Shown piece after piece: positions 16,809 through 26,784 of a DNA stretch of 64,000 nucleotides. This stretch comes from Arthrobacter_H rhombi (GTDB taxonomy: Bacteria > Actinomycetota > Actinomycetes > Actinomycetales > Micrococcaceae). The position numbers were made by a program, and so were the translations under genes. The stretch spans positions 186,001 to 250,000 of the forward strand of contig NZ_BAAAIV010000005.1 in assembly GCF_039526245.1 (NCBI RefSeq). The letters run 5' to 3'. Under the pieces are notes generated by a model. That model was not told the DNA's origin, searched no databases, and saw only the letters and a list, made by a program, of their open reading frames with translations. The number at the start of each line of letters is the position of its first letter. The stretch's first letter is position 1.

Positions 16809-19800
16809 GTGCACCTGAAGACCCTGACCGTCCGTGGATTCAAGTCGTTTGCTTCGGCGACGACGTTTGAATTCGAGCCCGGCGTGACCGCGGTCGTCGG
16901 GCCCAACGGGTCGGGCAAGTCCAACGTCGTGGACGCCTTGTCCTGGGTCATGGGGGAGCAGGGGGTGAAATCACTGCGGGGCGGCAAGATGGAGGATGTC
17001 ATCTTTGCCGGTACCTCCGGGCGGGCCGCGCTGGGGCGCGCACAGGTGTCCCTGACCATCGACAATGCCGATGGGGTGTTGCCCATCGAATACTCCGAGG
17101 TCACGATCACGCGGACCCTGTTCCGGGCCGGGGGATCCGAGTATGAGATCAACGGCCGTTCGTGCCGGCTACTGGACATCCAGGAACTGCTCTCCGACAC
17201 CGGCATGGGACGGGAGATGCACGTCATCGTCGGGCAGGGACAGCTTGACCGCATCCTGCACGCAACGGCAGATGAAAGACGGGGTTTCATCGAGGAAGCC
17301 GCCGGTGTGCTGAAGCACCGCAGACGTCGTGAGAAAACGGTCCGAAAACTCGACTCCATGGCCACCAACCTGTCCCGTCTGCAGGATCTGACGGGTGAGG
17401 TCCGACGGCAGCTGACCCCATTGGGCAAGCAAGCGGAAGTAGCCCGCCGCGCCCAGTCCGTCCAGTTCGAGGTCCGCGATGCCCGCGCACGTCTGCTCGC
17501 GGATGAGCTGGTCACGTTGCGTGAAGCGTTAATGCGTGAACTAGAGGATGAGCGCCGCATCAGGGAACGTCGCGATGACGTTGAAAAGGAACTACGGGAC
17601 GTGAAGGAGCGTCAGTCCGCACTGGAGACTGTAGCGGAGAGGACCTTGCCTGAACTGAACGCTGCACGCGAAGCCTGGCATGCGCTAAACACGACCAAGG
17701 AACGGTTCCGGTCACTCGGCGCACTGGCAGCGGAACGCCAACGCAACCTGACCTCTCAAAGCACGGTCGTCCACGACTCGTCGCGTGATCCGGAGCGAAC
17801 GGAAGCCCACGCGGAACGACTTCGCACGGAGTTGGGCGTCCTGGAGAGTGAACGGGAAGGGCTGTCGCTCCAGCTGAAGGAATCGATCGCTCGTCGATCC
17901 GCCGCCGAATCCGCTGCAGCAGAGGAATCCCACAGACTGACCCAGCTCATGCGCGCTGCCGCAGACCGCCGGGAAGGACTCGCGAAGCTAGCAGGTCAGG
18001 TGGGATCGGCACGCAGCAGGTTCGAGTCCCTGGAAGCGGAAATCGGAAGACTACGCCAATCCGCGGAGCAGTCCCGTGTACGCGGGGCGGAAGCCCAACT
18101 GAAATACACCGAGCTGGAGCAACAAGCGAGTGGTGTCGAGGACTCGGAAGAGAACTTGGACGCGGAGCACGAACGCGCCGAGGAGGAATTGGCGTTGTGC
18201 AGCCGGGAACTCGCGGAGTTGACGGAGCATGAACGAGCGGCCGAACGTGCACGGACCTCTTTGCAGGCACGCCTTGAGGCCCTGCAGGCCGCGATGGGTC
18301 GCCGTGACGTCTCGGAGGAAGTTCTGGAATCAGGCCCGGACGGAATTCGCGGACGGATCAGTGCCGACCTACGTGTCGTACCGGGTTACGAAACTGCAGT
18401 CGCCGCAGCACTTGGTCCATATGCGGAGGCCTTGAGCGCCCTCAGCGGCGAGCAGGCCCTCCGGACGTTGGAAACAGTGCACAACGGAGAATCCGGCCGT
18501 ATCCACCTGGTGTTTCCTCCGACACCGCTGGAAGGCGAGCCATATCCCGCTGGGGCGACTGGGCGGTCGACCGCGACTGCAGGCAAACACGCCGATGTGC
18601 GCTGGGCCGCCGAATTCGTCGGCGTACGTGATGAAGCACCCCAAGGTCTCCAACGTGCTATCGACTCGATGCTTGAAGGCATTGCCATTGTTGCCGACCG
18701 GGCCCAGGCCGCCCGACTTCTGGCAGATGATCCGCGGCTGACGATCGTGACCCTGGCGGGGGACGTGCATACTTCCAACAGTGTCGCGGGAGGCTCGGGC
18801 GTAGGGTCGTCCCTGCTCGAGCTGCAGGCTGCTATCGACTCCACCGAAACCGAACTTTCCGATGCGACGTCGGCTTACGAACAACTCCGATTCAAACGCT
18901 CTGGTGTCGAGGAACGTCATGGGAAGGCCACGATTGCCGTTGATACCGCCTTGGAACGGCTCTATCAATCTGATGCTCGCATTACCGGAGTTGCCGAACA
19001 GCTGGCGACTCTGGGATCCACGATTCGCCAATCGAACGCCGAGACCGAGCGTGCCGACCAACAGATCCAAGGCACCGTTGAGTCCTTGCAGTCCGCGGAA
19101 ATCGCTGTGGAGGAACTTCAAACTCGTTTAGCTGCGGCCCAGGAAGCACCGTCCGACGAGGAACCTGACGGCACCACGGGTGAGCGCCTCAACGCGGAAG
19201 CCGCGAGTGCGCGGGAACACGAACTCGAAGCGCGACTCGCATTGCGCGGCTGCGAGGAACAGGTTAAGAACCTGGGCGGCCGCATCGAATCCCTCATCCA
19301 GTCTGCGGCCCGGGAGCGCAGACACCGCGAGACAGCAGAATTACAAGCCGCCTCCCGACGCCGCCAGGCAACTCGAGCCGGTGCCGTGGGACGGGGGATC
19401 GACGTTGCACTCGAGCGCGTGGCCGGCTCCCTTGCACAAGCTGGCGTACAGCGTGACCGCTTGGCCACGGAACGTGACGAGACGGATGCCCAGATGGCAG
19501 CTGTCAGGTCCCAAGCCGGGGCATTGGCCACCGAGCTGGCGGGGCTCACCGACTCCGTCCACCGCGATGAATTGGCCCGGGCCGAACAGCGGATGCGTAT
19601 TGAGGCTCTTGAAGCCCGCTCTTTGGAGGAACTGGGAATGACCCCGGTATATCTCGTGGAGAACTACGGGCCGCATCTACCCGTTCCGCAGCCAGCAGGC
19701 GAAGTGGATAAATGGGCGGCGCTTCGGCAGGACGTCGACGAAGAGGGCAATGCCGTCCCGGAGGGTAAAGCCTTTGACCGTGTGGAACAACAGAAGCGCT

Positions 19801-20420
19801 TGCGCAAGGCGGAAAAGGACCTCGCCTCGCTCGGGAAAGTGAACCCGTTGGCCTTGGAAGAATTTGCCGCTTTGGAGGAAAGGCACCGGTTCCTGGCCGA
19901 ACAGCTAGAGGACCTCAAAGCCAGCCGCAAGGATCTGCTGGATATCATCCGCGACGTCGATGAACGGGTCGAGCGAGTCTTCACTGAGGCCTTCCACGAC
20001 ACTGCGGAACAATTTGAGCGGGTCTTCGCGACGTTGTTCCCCGGAGGCGAAGGACAGCTGGTCCTGACAGATCCGGAGGACATGCTCAATACCGGCATCG
20101 AGGTGCAGGCGAGACCCGCGGGAAAGAAGATCAAACGGCTCTCCTTGCTCTCTGGAGGTGAGCGGTCACTGACTGCGGTGGCCCTTTTGGTCGCGATCTT
20201 CAAGGCCCGCCCTTCGCCGTTCTATGTCATGGATGAGGTCGAAGCAGCTTTGGACGACACCAACCTGGGACGATTGCTGACGATTTTCCGGGAATTGCAG
20301 GAAGCGAGCCAGCTGATCATCATTACCCACCAGAAACGGACGATGGAGATCGCTGATGCCCTTTATGGCGTGTCCATGCGCGGAGACGGCGTTACCAAGG
20401 TCATCAGCCAGCGCCTCTGA
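16809..20420 (+). CDS. smc: Chromosome segregation ATPase SMC
   Basis: 1203 residues, the usual size. The N-terminal ATPase half has GPNGSGKS near 32-39. Long coiled coils (Glu/Arg/Ala-rich) run about 165-500 and 690-1010, around a hinge at about 510-680. The C-terminal half has the ABC signature LSGGERSL near 1112 and Walker B YVMDEVEAAL near 1138. SMC forms a dimer with ScpA/ScpB that extrudes DNA loops and organises newly replicated chromosomes. The start is GTG, reading (M)HLKTLTVRGFKSF, the canonical N-terminus. In related genomes ftsY normally follows closely; here 11.7 kb of accessory genes intervene. Confidence 0.97.
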   Translation: MHLKTLTVRGFKSFASATTFEFEPGVTAVVGPNGSGKSNVVDALSWVMGEQGVKSLRGGKMEDVIFAGTSGRAALGRAQVSLTIDNADGVLPIEYSEVTITRTLFRAGGSEYEINGRSCRLLDIQELLSDTGMGREMHVIVGQGQLDRILHATADERRGFIEEAAGVLKHRRRREKTVRKLDSMATNLSRLQDLTGEVRRQLTPLGKQAEVARRAQSVQFEVRDARARLLADELVTLREALMRELEDERRIRERRDDVEKELRDVKERQSALETVAERTLPELNAAREAWHALNTTKERFRSLGALAAERQRNLTSQSTVVHDSSRDPERTEAHAERLRTELGVLESEREGLSLQLKESIARRSAAESAAAEESHRLTQLMRAAADRREGLAKLAGQVGSARSRFESLEAEIGRLRQSAEQSRVRGAEAQLKYTELEQQASGVEDSEENLDAEHERAEEELALCSRELAELTEHERAAERARTSLQARLEALQAAMGRRDVSEEVLESGPDGIRGRISADLRVVPGYETAVAAALGPYAEALSALSGEQALRTLETVHNGESGRIHLVFPPTPLEGEPYPAGATGRSTATAGKHADVRWAAEFVGVRDEAPQGLQRAIDSMLEGIAIVADRAQAARLLADDPRLTIVTLAGDVHTSNSVAGGSGVGSSLLELQAAIDSTETELSDATSAYEQLRFKRSGVEERHGKATIAVDTALERLYQSDARITGVAEQLATLGSTIRQSNAETERADQQIQGTVESLQSAEIAVEELQTRLAAAQEAPSDEEPDGTTGERLNAEAASAREHELEARLALRGCEEQVKNLGGRIESLIQSAARERRHRETAELQAASRRRQATRAGAVGRGIDVALERVAGSLAQAGVQRDRLATERDETDAQMAAVRSQAGALATELAGLTDSVHRDELARAEQRMRIEALEARSLEELGMTPVYLVENYGPHLPVPQPAGEVDKWAALRQDVDEEGNAVPEGKAFDRVEQQKRLRKAEKDLASLGKVNPLALEEFAALEERHRFLAEQLEDLKASRKDLLDIIRDVDERVERVFTEAFHDTAEQFERVFATLFPGGEGQLVLTDPEDMLNTGIEVQARPAGKKIKRLSLLSGGERSLTAVALLVAIFKARPSPFYVMDEVEAALDDTNLGRLLTIFRELQEASQLIIITHQKRTMEIADALYGVSMRGDGVTKVISQRL

Positions 20421-20578
20421 TCCGTGCCATACGCACGCACAGGCAGTCCTGAGAATTCGCCGAGAGTGCCCACGAGGAGACCGCGTTGCGCTCACGCTGG
20501 ACCGCCGTCGGCCTTAGACTTTAGCGTTGCAAGATGTTCAGAGGGAGTTAATCCGGGGGGATTAGGGAGTTCAAGATC

Positions 20579-22639
20579 ATTCACTCGACGCCGACAAAAC
20601 CGGATTCTAATCGCGGATTTCGTGCCGACATTCAGGGTCTACGTGCCATAGCCGTGACTTTGGTGGTGGCCTATCATCTGCTCCCCGGTACGTTCACGGG
20701 CGGCTATATTGGCGTCGATGTTTTCTTTGTAATTTCCGGTTTCCTCATCACGAGTCATTTGATGGCCAAGCCGCCTACGAGTCCGCGTCTGTTGGGCCAG
20801 TTCTGGGCACGTCGGGTCCGCCGGCTACTGCCCGCGGCGTTCACTGTCATTGCGGCTACCCTCTGCATGACCTGGCTCGTGGCTCCGGAGAGCCGATGGC
20901 GCAGCGTGTCCTGGGACGGGATTGCTTCCGCCTTCTACTTCCAGAACTGGCGACTGGCCGCGAGCTCCACTGACTACTTGGCCGCGGAGGAAGCCCCATC
21001 GCCGCTCCAGCACTACTGGTCACTCTCCGTTGAAGAGCAGTTCTACATTTTTTGGCCGGTGCTCATCTTGTTGGTGTTCGCGGTTGCAAAGCGTTTTGGC
21101 TGGCGCGCGCTGCCGGCCGTTACCGGAACTTTGGCGTGCGTAACGGCGGCGTCCTTTGCCTATGGCATTTTCTTGACGGAGGCCGAGCCTGCTGCTGCCT
21201 ATTTTGTAAGCACAACACGGATCTGGGAGCTCGGTGTTGGTGCGTTGCTCGCGTGTGTGCACCAGCTGTGGCGTCCCGGCCGGGTTCTGGGCATTGTATC
21301 CGCCTGGGCAGGTCTGGCCTTGATCGTGGGGGCGGCGACAACCTTCACGGCAGCCACGCCTTTTCCCGGTGCGGCGGCCTTGGCCCCGACGTTGGGCGCG
21401 GCCGCGCTAATCTGGGCCGGCAGTAGCTCCAAGTCGTCTCCGACTGGGGTGCTGGGGCTACGACCGGTGCAGTGGGTCGGCGATGCCTCCTACTCGATAT
21501 ACCTGTGGCACTGGCCACTGATCGCCTTGGTTCCCCTAGTGGGAAACGGGCGTCTGGGCTGGATCGATTCCGTCGTAATCATCGTCGGCGCGCTTGCTCT
21601 GTCCGCCTTGACGAAGACCTTTATTGAAGACCGCTTTCGCCAAGCGAAGTTCCTGGCGGCTCCGTCCCGGAGCTTCGCCATGGGGGCTTGCTCCATGGCA
21701 GTCGTGGCCATTATGGCTGTCGTACCGCTCGTCCATGTCGGGATGCAGGAAAAGAGCTCCCAGAACCAAGTCGCTGCCGCCCGCACATCAACGGATCCCT
21801 GCCTCGGCGCCCGGGCGCTGGACCAGCCGATTGATGCCTGCCCGCAGGTGGACCGGGACAGCCTCGTTCCGAATCCGGCTGTCGCCGCGGACGACAAGTC
21901 CGATGCCTACCCCGATGACTGCTGGGAACATTCGCCCTACCCAGGCTTGCGCAAGTGCGTATATGGCAACGGATCCAAGGACGTGGCTCTGGTTGGAAAC
22001 TCGCATGCCGGGCAATGGCTCCCCGCGCTGCAAAAGATTGCCGATGAAGAAGACTTGACGATCACCACCTATCTGGCTTCGGCCTGTGCCCCGATAGATG
22101 CAGACCTTGCATTGAGTGCCAGCAAGCAAAAAGGGTGCCGTGATTGGGCACAACGCGCTGTAGAGGCCACAACCGGCGACAAATTCGATCTAGTTATTGT
22201 CTCGACACGGAACGTCTATGGAGTCGCAGGGTCCTCGAAAGCGGACTTTATCCCGGCTCTACAGAGTGGCTATGAAGGTCTTCTCAAGCAGTGGGACAGT
22301 AGGGGCACCAACCTACTGGTGCTCCACGACACGCCTTTCCCCCAAACAACAGTCAACTCGATCCCCGACTGCCTTGCGGATACGCACAAGGACATACAGG
22401 ACTGTTCGGGCGCACCCGGTGATTGGATTCCCGAAGACCCGCTATACGATGCGGCCAAAAAACTTGGTTCCGGTATCCAGACTGCGGATCTCAATAAGCA
22501 TATCTGCCGACCGGAACGTTGCTACGGAGCCAACGGTGGGATCGTGACCTACTTTGACGGGTCTCACCTGTCGGCAACGTACGCGGCGACGTTGTCCTCC
22601 TATCTCGAACCGGAAGTCGTGGCGGCCCTGAAGAAATAG
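20579..22639 (+). CDS. Acyltransferase-3 / SGNH fusion (OatA-like O-acyltransferase)
   Basis: About 686 residues. The first part is a ten- or eleven-helix acyltransferase-3 domain: it opens with FRADIQGLRAIAV, then GGYIGVDVFFVISGFLI, and SLSVEEQFYIFWPVL follows. The last 220 residues are an extracytoplasmic SGNH hydrolase domain, with GNSHAGQW near 472 and DGSHLSA (DxxH) near 659. Such proteins O-acetylate peptidoglycan or surface polysaccharide. The first canonical start is GTG 20654, which would remove the conserved DIQGLRAIAV. The frame is open back to a TAA at 20549, and the only ribosome site (GGGAG, 20565-20569) precedes in-frame ATC 20576 and ATT 20579. I place the start at ATT provisionally. 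Confidence 0.85.
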   Translation: MHSTPTKPDSNRGFRADIQGLRAIAVTLVVAYHLLPGTFTGGYIGVDVFFVISGFLITSHLMAKPPTSPRLLGQFWARRVRRLLPAAFTVIAATLCMTWLVAPESRWRSVSWDGIASAFYFQNWRLAASSTDYLAAEEAPSPLQHYWSLSVEEQFYIFWPVLILLVFAVAKRFGWRALPAVTGTLACVTAASFAYGIFLTEAEPAAAYFVSTTRIWELGVGALLACVHQLWRPGRVLGIVSAWAGLALIVGAATTFTAATPFPGAAALAPTLGAAALIWAGSSSKSSPTGVLGLRPVQWVGDASYSIYLWHWPLIALVPLVGNGRLGWIDSVVIIVGALALSALTKTFIEDRFRQAKFLAAPSRSFAMGACSMAVVAIMAVVPLVHVGMQEKSSQNQVAAARTSTDPCLGARALDQPIDACPQVDRDSLVPNPAVAADDKSDAYPDDCWEHSPYPGLRKCVYGNGSKDVALVGNSHAGQWLPALQKIADEEDLTITTYLASACAPIDADLALSASKQKGCRDWAQRAVEATTGDKFDLVIVSTRNVYGVAGSSKADFIPALQSGYEGLLKQWDSRGTNLLVLHDTPFPQTTVNSIPDCLADTHKDIQDCSGAPGDWIPEDPLYDAAKKLGSGIQTADLNKHICRPERCYGANGGIVTYFDGSHLSATYAATLSSYLEPEVVAALKK

Positions 22640-22881
22640 GGGCCACCCCCTGGCCGGAAGACCGCCCGGGTGCGCAGTGTATTCGCCACTTTCCGATGTG
22701 GAGATGCCGTTCCACTCGGGTGCCCGCAGGACCGGTCCCCGCGGGCGAGTCCAACCGCCGTCGGTATCTGTGGGCCGATGGCCAGTTGGCAGCGGAACCC
22801 GTTAGGCGGGCCGCCGGGTTAGTCGAGGTTTTCATCCGAGTCGCATGGTCCCGTGGCCTCTGGTCTTGGGTGGGTGTCTAT
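22640..22881. other. Spacer between convergent acyltransferase and MFS genes
   Basis: About 240 bases, no gene supported. A short weak hairpin (GGCCA/TGGCC, 5 bp) lies just after the acyltransferase stop. Nothing else is recognisable. Confidence 0.4.
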
Positions 22882-24085
22882 TCACGCCTGTAGCTCGGGG
22901 GTTTCCTTCAGCCGTAGCCACGCACCTGCCCCGGCCAGCCCGATCAGACCGGTGATGGCGAAGGCCCACCCGAATCCCCAACGGTCGGCGATGAGTCCGG
23001 CCACCACCGGACCGAGGATCGCCCCGGCGTCGGTGGCCATCTGGAATCCGGCCATGACCTTGCCGCCGTTGTGCTCGCGTCCAATGACGTCGGCGACGGC
23101 CGCCTGTTGTGCGGGATTCATGAAACCGATGCCGGCACCGGCAATGATCGACAAGACGATGAAGAGGACCTCGTGGTCCGTGAGCCCAATACCGGCCATG
23201 GCCACCGACCCGATGGAGAGGCCCACCAAAACGGGCATGCGGCGGCCATGCCGGTCCGTGACCCTCCCGGCCACTGTGAGCGATACTGCGTTGCCGATGG
23301 CGAACAACCCCAGCGACAGGCCAGCCACGGCGGCCCCGTTCGTGAATGCCTGGGCGGCGAAGAGCGGGACGAGGGCGACGCGGACTCCGAAGTTCGACCA
23401 GCCGTTGGCGAAGCCGGAGACGAGGGCCGCCCGATAGACGGGATTCTCGAAGGCTGCGGCGAAGCCCATGGCCGGACGGGTATCCCGGGGGCCGCGTTTG
23501 GCGGAGGACCGGACCCCCAGCAGCGAGAGGTAGACGATGGCGGCGGCGACGACGAGTGCTCCACCATAGATGAAGAAGGGAAGCCGGTAGCCGAAGACGG
23601 CCAGGAAGCCACCCACCACGGGTCCTACGATGTTGCCGATGAGGAAGGAACCNNNNNNNNNNNNNNNNNNNNNNNNNNNNNNNNNNNNNNNNNNNNNNNN
23701 NNNNNNNCGACATCGCCGACACGGTGAACATCGTGGACCCCAGACCACCCGCGGCACGGAACACCAGGAGTTGGACGTAGTCCTGGGCGAAACCGCACAT
23801 GATGGTGGAGACGGCCACGACCAACACCCCACCGACATATACCGGAGGCTCGCTCAGCGCCGTCGTCAAGCGACCACTGACTGGCGCAAACGCGAGGCGA
23901 GTCAGGGCGAAGACACTGACGATGAAGCCGGCGGCGGCGACCCCCACATCGAAGCTCTTGGCGAATTGGGGAAGGATCGGCGCGATCAGCCCGAAGCCGA
24001 GGGCGATGACGAAGGCCGCGGCGATCAGGACCTTGATTTCTCGGGGGATCGGCGGGTTGTTAGCAGAGGCGTGTTTCGTATACAT
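22882..24085 (-). CDS. MFS transporter, interrupted by an assembly gap
   Basis: Major facilitator, drug-efflux-like, of roughly 400 residues. The part before the gap (24085-23708) reads MYTKHASANN and then membrane helices, with an FALTRLAFAPVSGRL loop (motif A-like). The part after the gap (23652-22882) covers the remaining helices and includes GRVTDRHGRRMP, the central motif A copy. The two parts are in different frames across 55 Ns, so the placeholder length is wrong; a gap whose true length differs by one base modulo three restores a single gene. The start is ATG 24085, with AGGA just upstream. Substrate cannot be predicted. Treat it as intact but unsequenced in the middle, not as a proven frameshift. 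Confidence 0.8.
23653..23707. other. Assembly gap (55 N) inside the MFS gene
   Basis: Run of N. The reading frame differs on the two sides, so the gap length is an estimate. Confidence 0.99.
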
Positions 24086-24210
24086 AGGTCCTAGTCGCAC
24101 TTACTAACGATACGTCAACGTGTCTGCGCGGCAAGGAACATTATGCTGCCAAACAACTCTCGAATTCGCTCCACCAGGCACCGGGAATCCTAGCGAAATA
24201 GTTGAGACCC

Positions 24211-26637
24211 TTAGATCCACGAAGGCTTGGGCTTGTATTCAACGATTGACAACATACGCCCAATGAACGCCTCGTAAACGTGGGGCGCGTAGTGGACAGG
24301 GTCCGGTCCCCAAGGGTGGTCTGCATGACTCGTGATTTCAGAAGGCGGATCAATTCGTGTGACGTCAGGCAATTGCTCGAATATGTGGTCCATTCGGCTC
24401 CACCAAACGTCGTTCTCTACCGTCAGTGAGTCTGAGAATGAACGGCGCCTACCATCCTCATAATAACCGCGAGCAGACCTTGCGGCATTAAGAACGATTC
24501 GCGTGCGGGGAAGGAATTGTTCGCGGAAATGTTGAAATCGTTCGACAGCCCGCTCGAAAAGGTCCATATACTTAGACGGGTCCGTCCGGACTGAAACTAT
24601 TTCCGGCCCTGTCAAGCTCCTGAAGTACTCAGAATTTCGAAGCTTCCAATGGTTATCGGTGACATGAGTGCCATCGAGTGCAAGGCAGCCGAATCGAGCA
24701 TCGATATGGAAGTCGAATACTAAAAGATCGGGAGTGTCTTTGCGCAGTTCTTCGAGGTAGGACTTGTGAAAATCTCGCAGGGTGGCCGTTGCGGAATGTT
24801 TGTCCAGATCCGCGAAAGTATCATTCGGTACTCGTAGGGGATCGGCCATAAATGACGCGAAAGAAGTTTGATACTGCTGACCGTGAAAGTCAAAGTATTG
24901 CTTCCACTGTGGAACAAGCCGTGAATTGAACGGGTCGCGGGACACGCATGAACCAACGACACCAACACTCGGCTTTCGGTCTGTGCCAGCAAAGTTGTTT
25001 TCGAGGAGGAGTCGCTCGGTTGTCGGCTTACGAAAAATTCCGGACCTTGATCTGGCGAGGACCGAAGCCTCGTAGAGACCTGGCGGTAGGCTGGCCGGAA
25101 GCTCTACTCCTTCGTATCGCGGTGTCGCGAAGTATGCTTTGGAATAGTCGTTCCACGGGTCACGTACACGTGCATTGGCCGCCAATCGACTCGCATTTGC
25201 CAACGGAATCGTACGTTCTATCGTCGGTTCGCCCGTACTTTGGAGATGGAGTGAGTAATTTATGTCCCCCCAATTTGCTGCTTCCTGACCTGGAACAATG
25301 AAGTAGCCCTCGAGGTGGACAAGACTGTCTTTCGTCCAGTGTTTACCTTCTTCGAATATGGCATCTTGGAGGCACAGACTTGCACTGATCGGGGCGACGA
25401 CCAACTTCGCGCCAGAATTATCTGCGGTCGCGAGCGTAGCTTGTCCATTCTGGATATTCCGGTTCACGCGTGGGGCTTCTGATACCAGCGGCTTGACAAA
25501 GGTCTGCGAAGAATGTTCAACATCCACGTCGAGTGCGTAGTTTCCCTCCGGCAAATCGCGCAGATCCAACCCTAGACGCCCTGGAGTGCCGAATCGGCCA
25601 TAACTGTAATCGCAATATTCGCTTTCGAAGTACCTCGTGTTTAAGGAATTATCGTAGAGCGTTCCAAGGGGATAGAACCTCTCGGCTGTATCTGTGCGCA
25701 GGCGGAGGCGGATTTTGATGGCACCATAGTCGGATGCAGGATATCCCTTCATGAAGGACGCCCCCTCGATATACAGCCGACCGTCTTTGACTTCGAATTT
25801 GTCGATGGAGGCTACACTCTCTCCGCGAGATCTGAGCTCGTCCAGTCCCGCGGAAACGGAGGGCGAACCAGGGTAGCCAGCCCCGTTAGATACTTCACCA
25901 ATACGTGGGATTGCGCCCTCGCCCAATGCAGTAATCAGGGACAGAATGAGCGGCACGTTATATCGGGTGACATCTATATGCTCCCGAACCAGTGCGCTCT
26001 GGGTAACGACTAGATTGAAGTTGTCGTATTTCTCAAAGAGATGCAGATTGGGCAGAATCTGCAGTTCGAATTGTTCATCTTGAGGGGATGTGAAGAGGTA
26101 AATATTGCGCGCAGCTACCGTATCGTTTGTGACGAGATCAGGCAGCCAGCGGTCCAGTTTTTCGTTTTGATCTTGACCGTTGAAGTCGAGCATCTTTTGG
26201 TGAACTTTTGGCCAATGCGCTTTGACGTATGAACCTATGGCGAATTGGGGGACCGTGATCAATACGTTTTTGCAGTCGAAAAGGATTGCGTGCGCTAGCG
26301 CCGCTGAACCACCCTTGGAAAATCCGGCGAAGGTGCACTGTGTCTGGTCGAGGGACAATTCGACGAGGATACTTTGAATAAGCTCTTGGACTGCATCGGC
26401 ATAATCAAGATTCCCTCGCTGCCCGAGGTAGTATACGGGCGTCTCGTCCACCGAATCGCGGATCCACAAGATATCGGAACGAACTCCGGCAACGACGGAA
26501 CCATCAAAGTCAAAAGTCCCTGGCGGCCTGAATCCCGAAAAGACGACCAGTAGATGCCGTCTGTCCTGACGACGAGCCCGCGTCTTGTACTCTACGGACT
26601 GGCCATTACTGCCCACGAAATACTTCAGATTTTTCAT
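24211..26637 (-). CDS. Asp2-like alpha/beta hydrolase fused to a DUF6270 (SGNH-like) domain
   Basis: 808 residues. Residues about 25-230 resemble the Asp2-type alpha/beta hydrolase, with HLLVVFSGFRPPG near the start and nucleophile motif GFSKGG near 109-114. The middle (about 285-540) is beta-rich and may bind carbohydrate. The C-terminal part (about 555-808) is DUF6270-like: it opens with VVGSCVSRDPF and ends with DPVHYAP near 782, a DxxH arrangement like block V of SGNH hydrolases. Asp2 O-acetylates glycoproteins in streptococcal accessory Sec systems, but no SecA2/SecY2 is present here. A polymer-modifying acyl transferase or esterase is the likeliest role (inference). The start is ATG 26637, with GAGGA six bases upstream. 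The gene is AT-rich compared with its surroundings. Confidence 0.7.
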   Translation of the reverse strand: MKNLKYFVGSNGQSVEYKTRARRQDRRHLLVVFSGFRPPGTFDFDGSVVAGVRSDILWIRDSVDETPVYYLGQRGNLDYADAVQELIQSILVELSLDQTQCTFAGFSKGGSAALAHAILFDCKNVLITVPQFAIGSYVKAHWPKVHQKMLDFNGQDQNEKLDRWLPDLVTNDTVAARNIYLFTSPQDEQFELQILPNLHLFEKYDNFNLVVTQSALVREHIDVTRYNVPLILSLITALGEGAIPRIGEVSNGAGYPGSPSVSAGLDELRSRGESVASIDKFEVKDGRLYIEGASFMKGYPASDYGAIKIRLRLRTDTAERFYPLGTLYDNSLNTRYFESEYCDYSYGRFGTPGRLGLDLRDLPEGNYALDVDVEHSSQTFVKPLVSEAPRVNRNIQNGQATLATADNSGAKLVVAPISASLCLQDAIFEEGKHWTKDSLVHLEGYFIVPGQEAANWGDINYSLHLQSTGEPTIERTIPLANASRLAANARVRDPWNDYSKAYFATPRYEGVELPASLPPGLYEASVLARSRSGIFRKPTTERLLLENNFAGTDRKPSVGVVGSCVSRDPFNSRLVPQWKQYFDFHGQQYQTSFASFMADPLRVPNDTFADLDKHSATATLRDFHKSYLEELRKDTPDLLVFDFHIDARFGCLALDGTHVTDNHWKLRNSEYFRSLTGPEIVSVRTDPSKYMDLFERAVERFQHFREQFLPRTRIVLNAARSARGYYEDGRRRSFSDSLTVENDVWWSRMDHIFEQLPDVTRIDPPSEITSHADHPWGPDPVHYAPHVYEAFIGRMLSIVEYKPKPSWI

Positions 26638-26784
26638 CCGACATCCTCGGTTTGGGGCCGTCAGTAGGACCAACGCACTATGTGTGAGTGCTGCAACCTA
26701 ATCCGGTCATGTACATGTATTAATTTGCTGATCGTGATCGAGCTTCGTCCGATTGACATAGCTGCCTACCTGAATTTATGAAGT

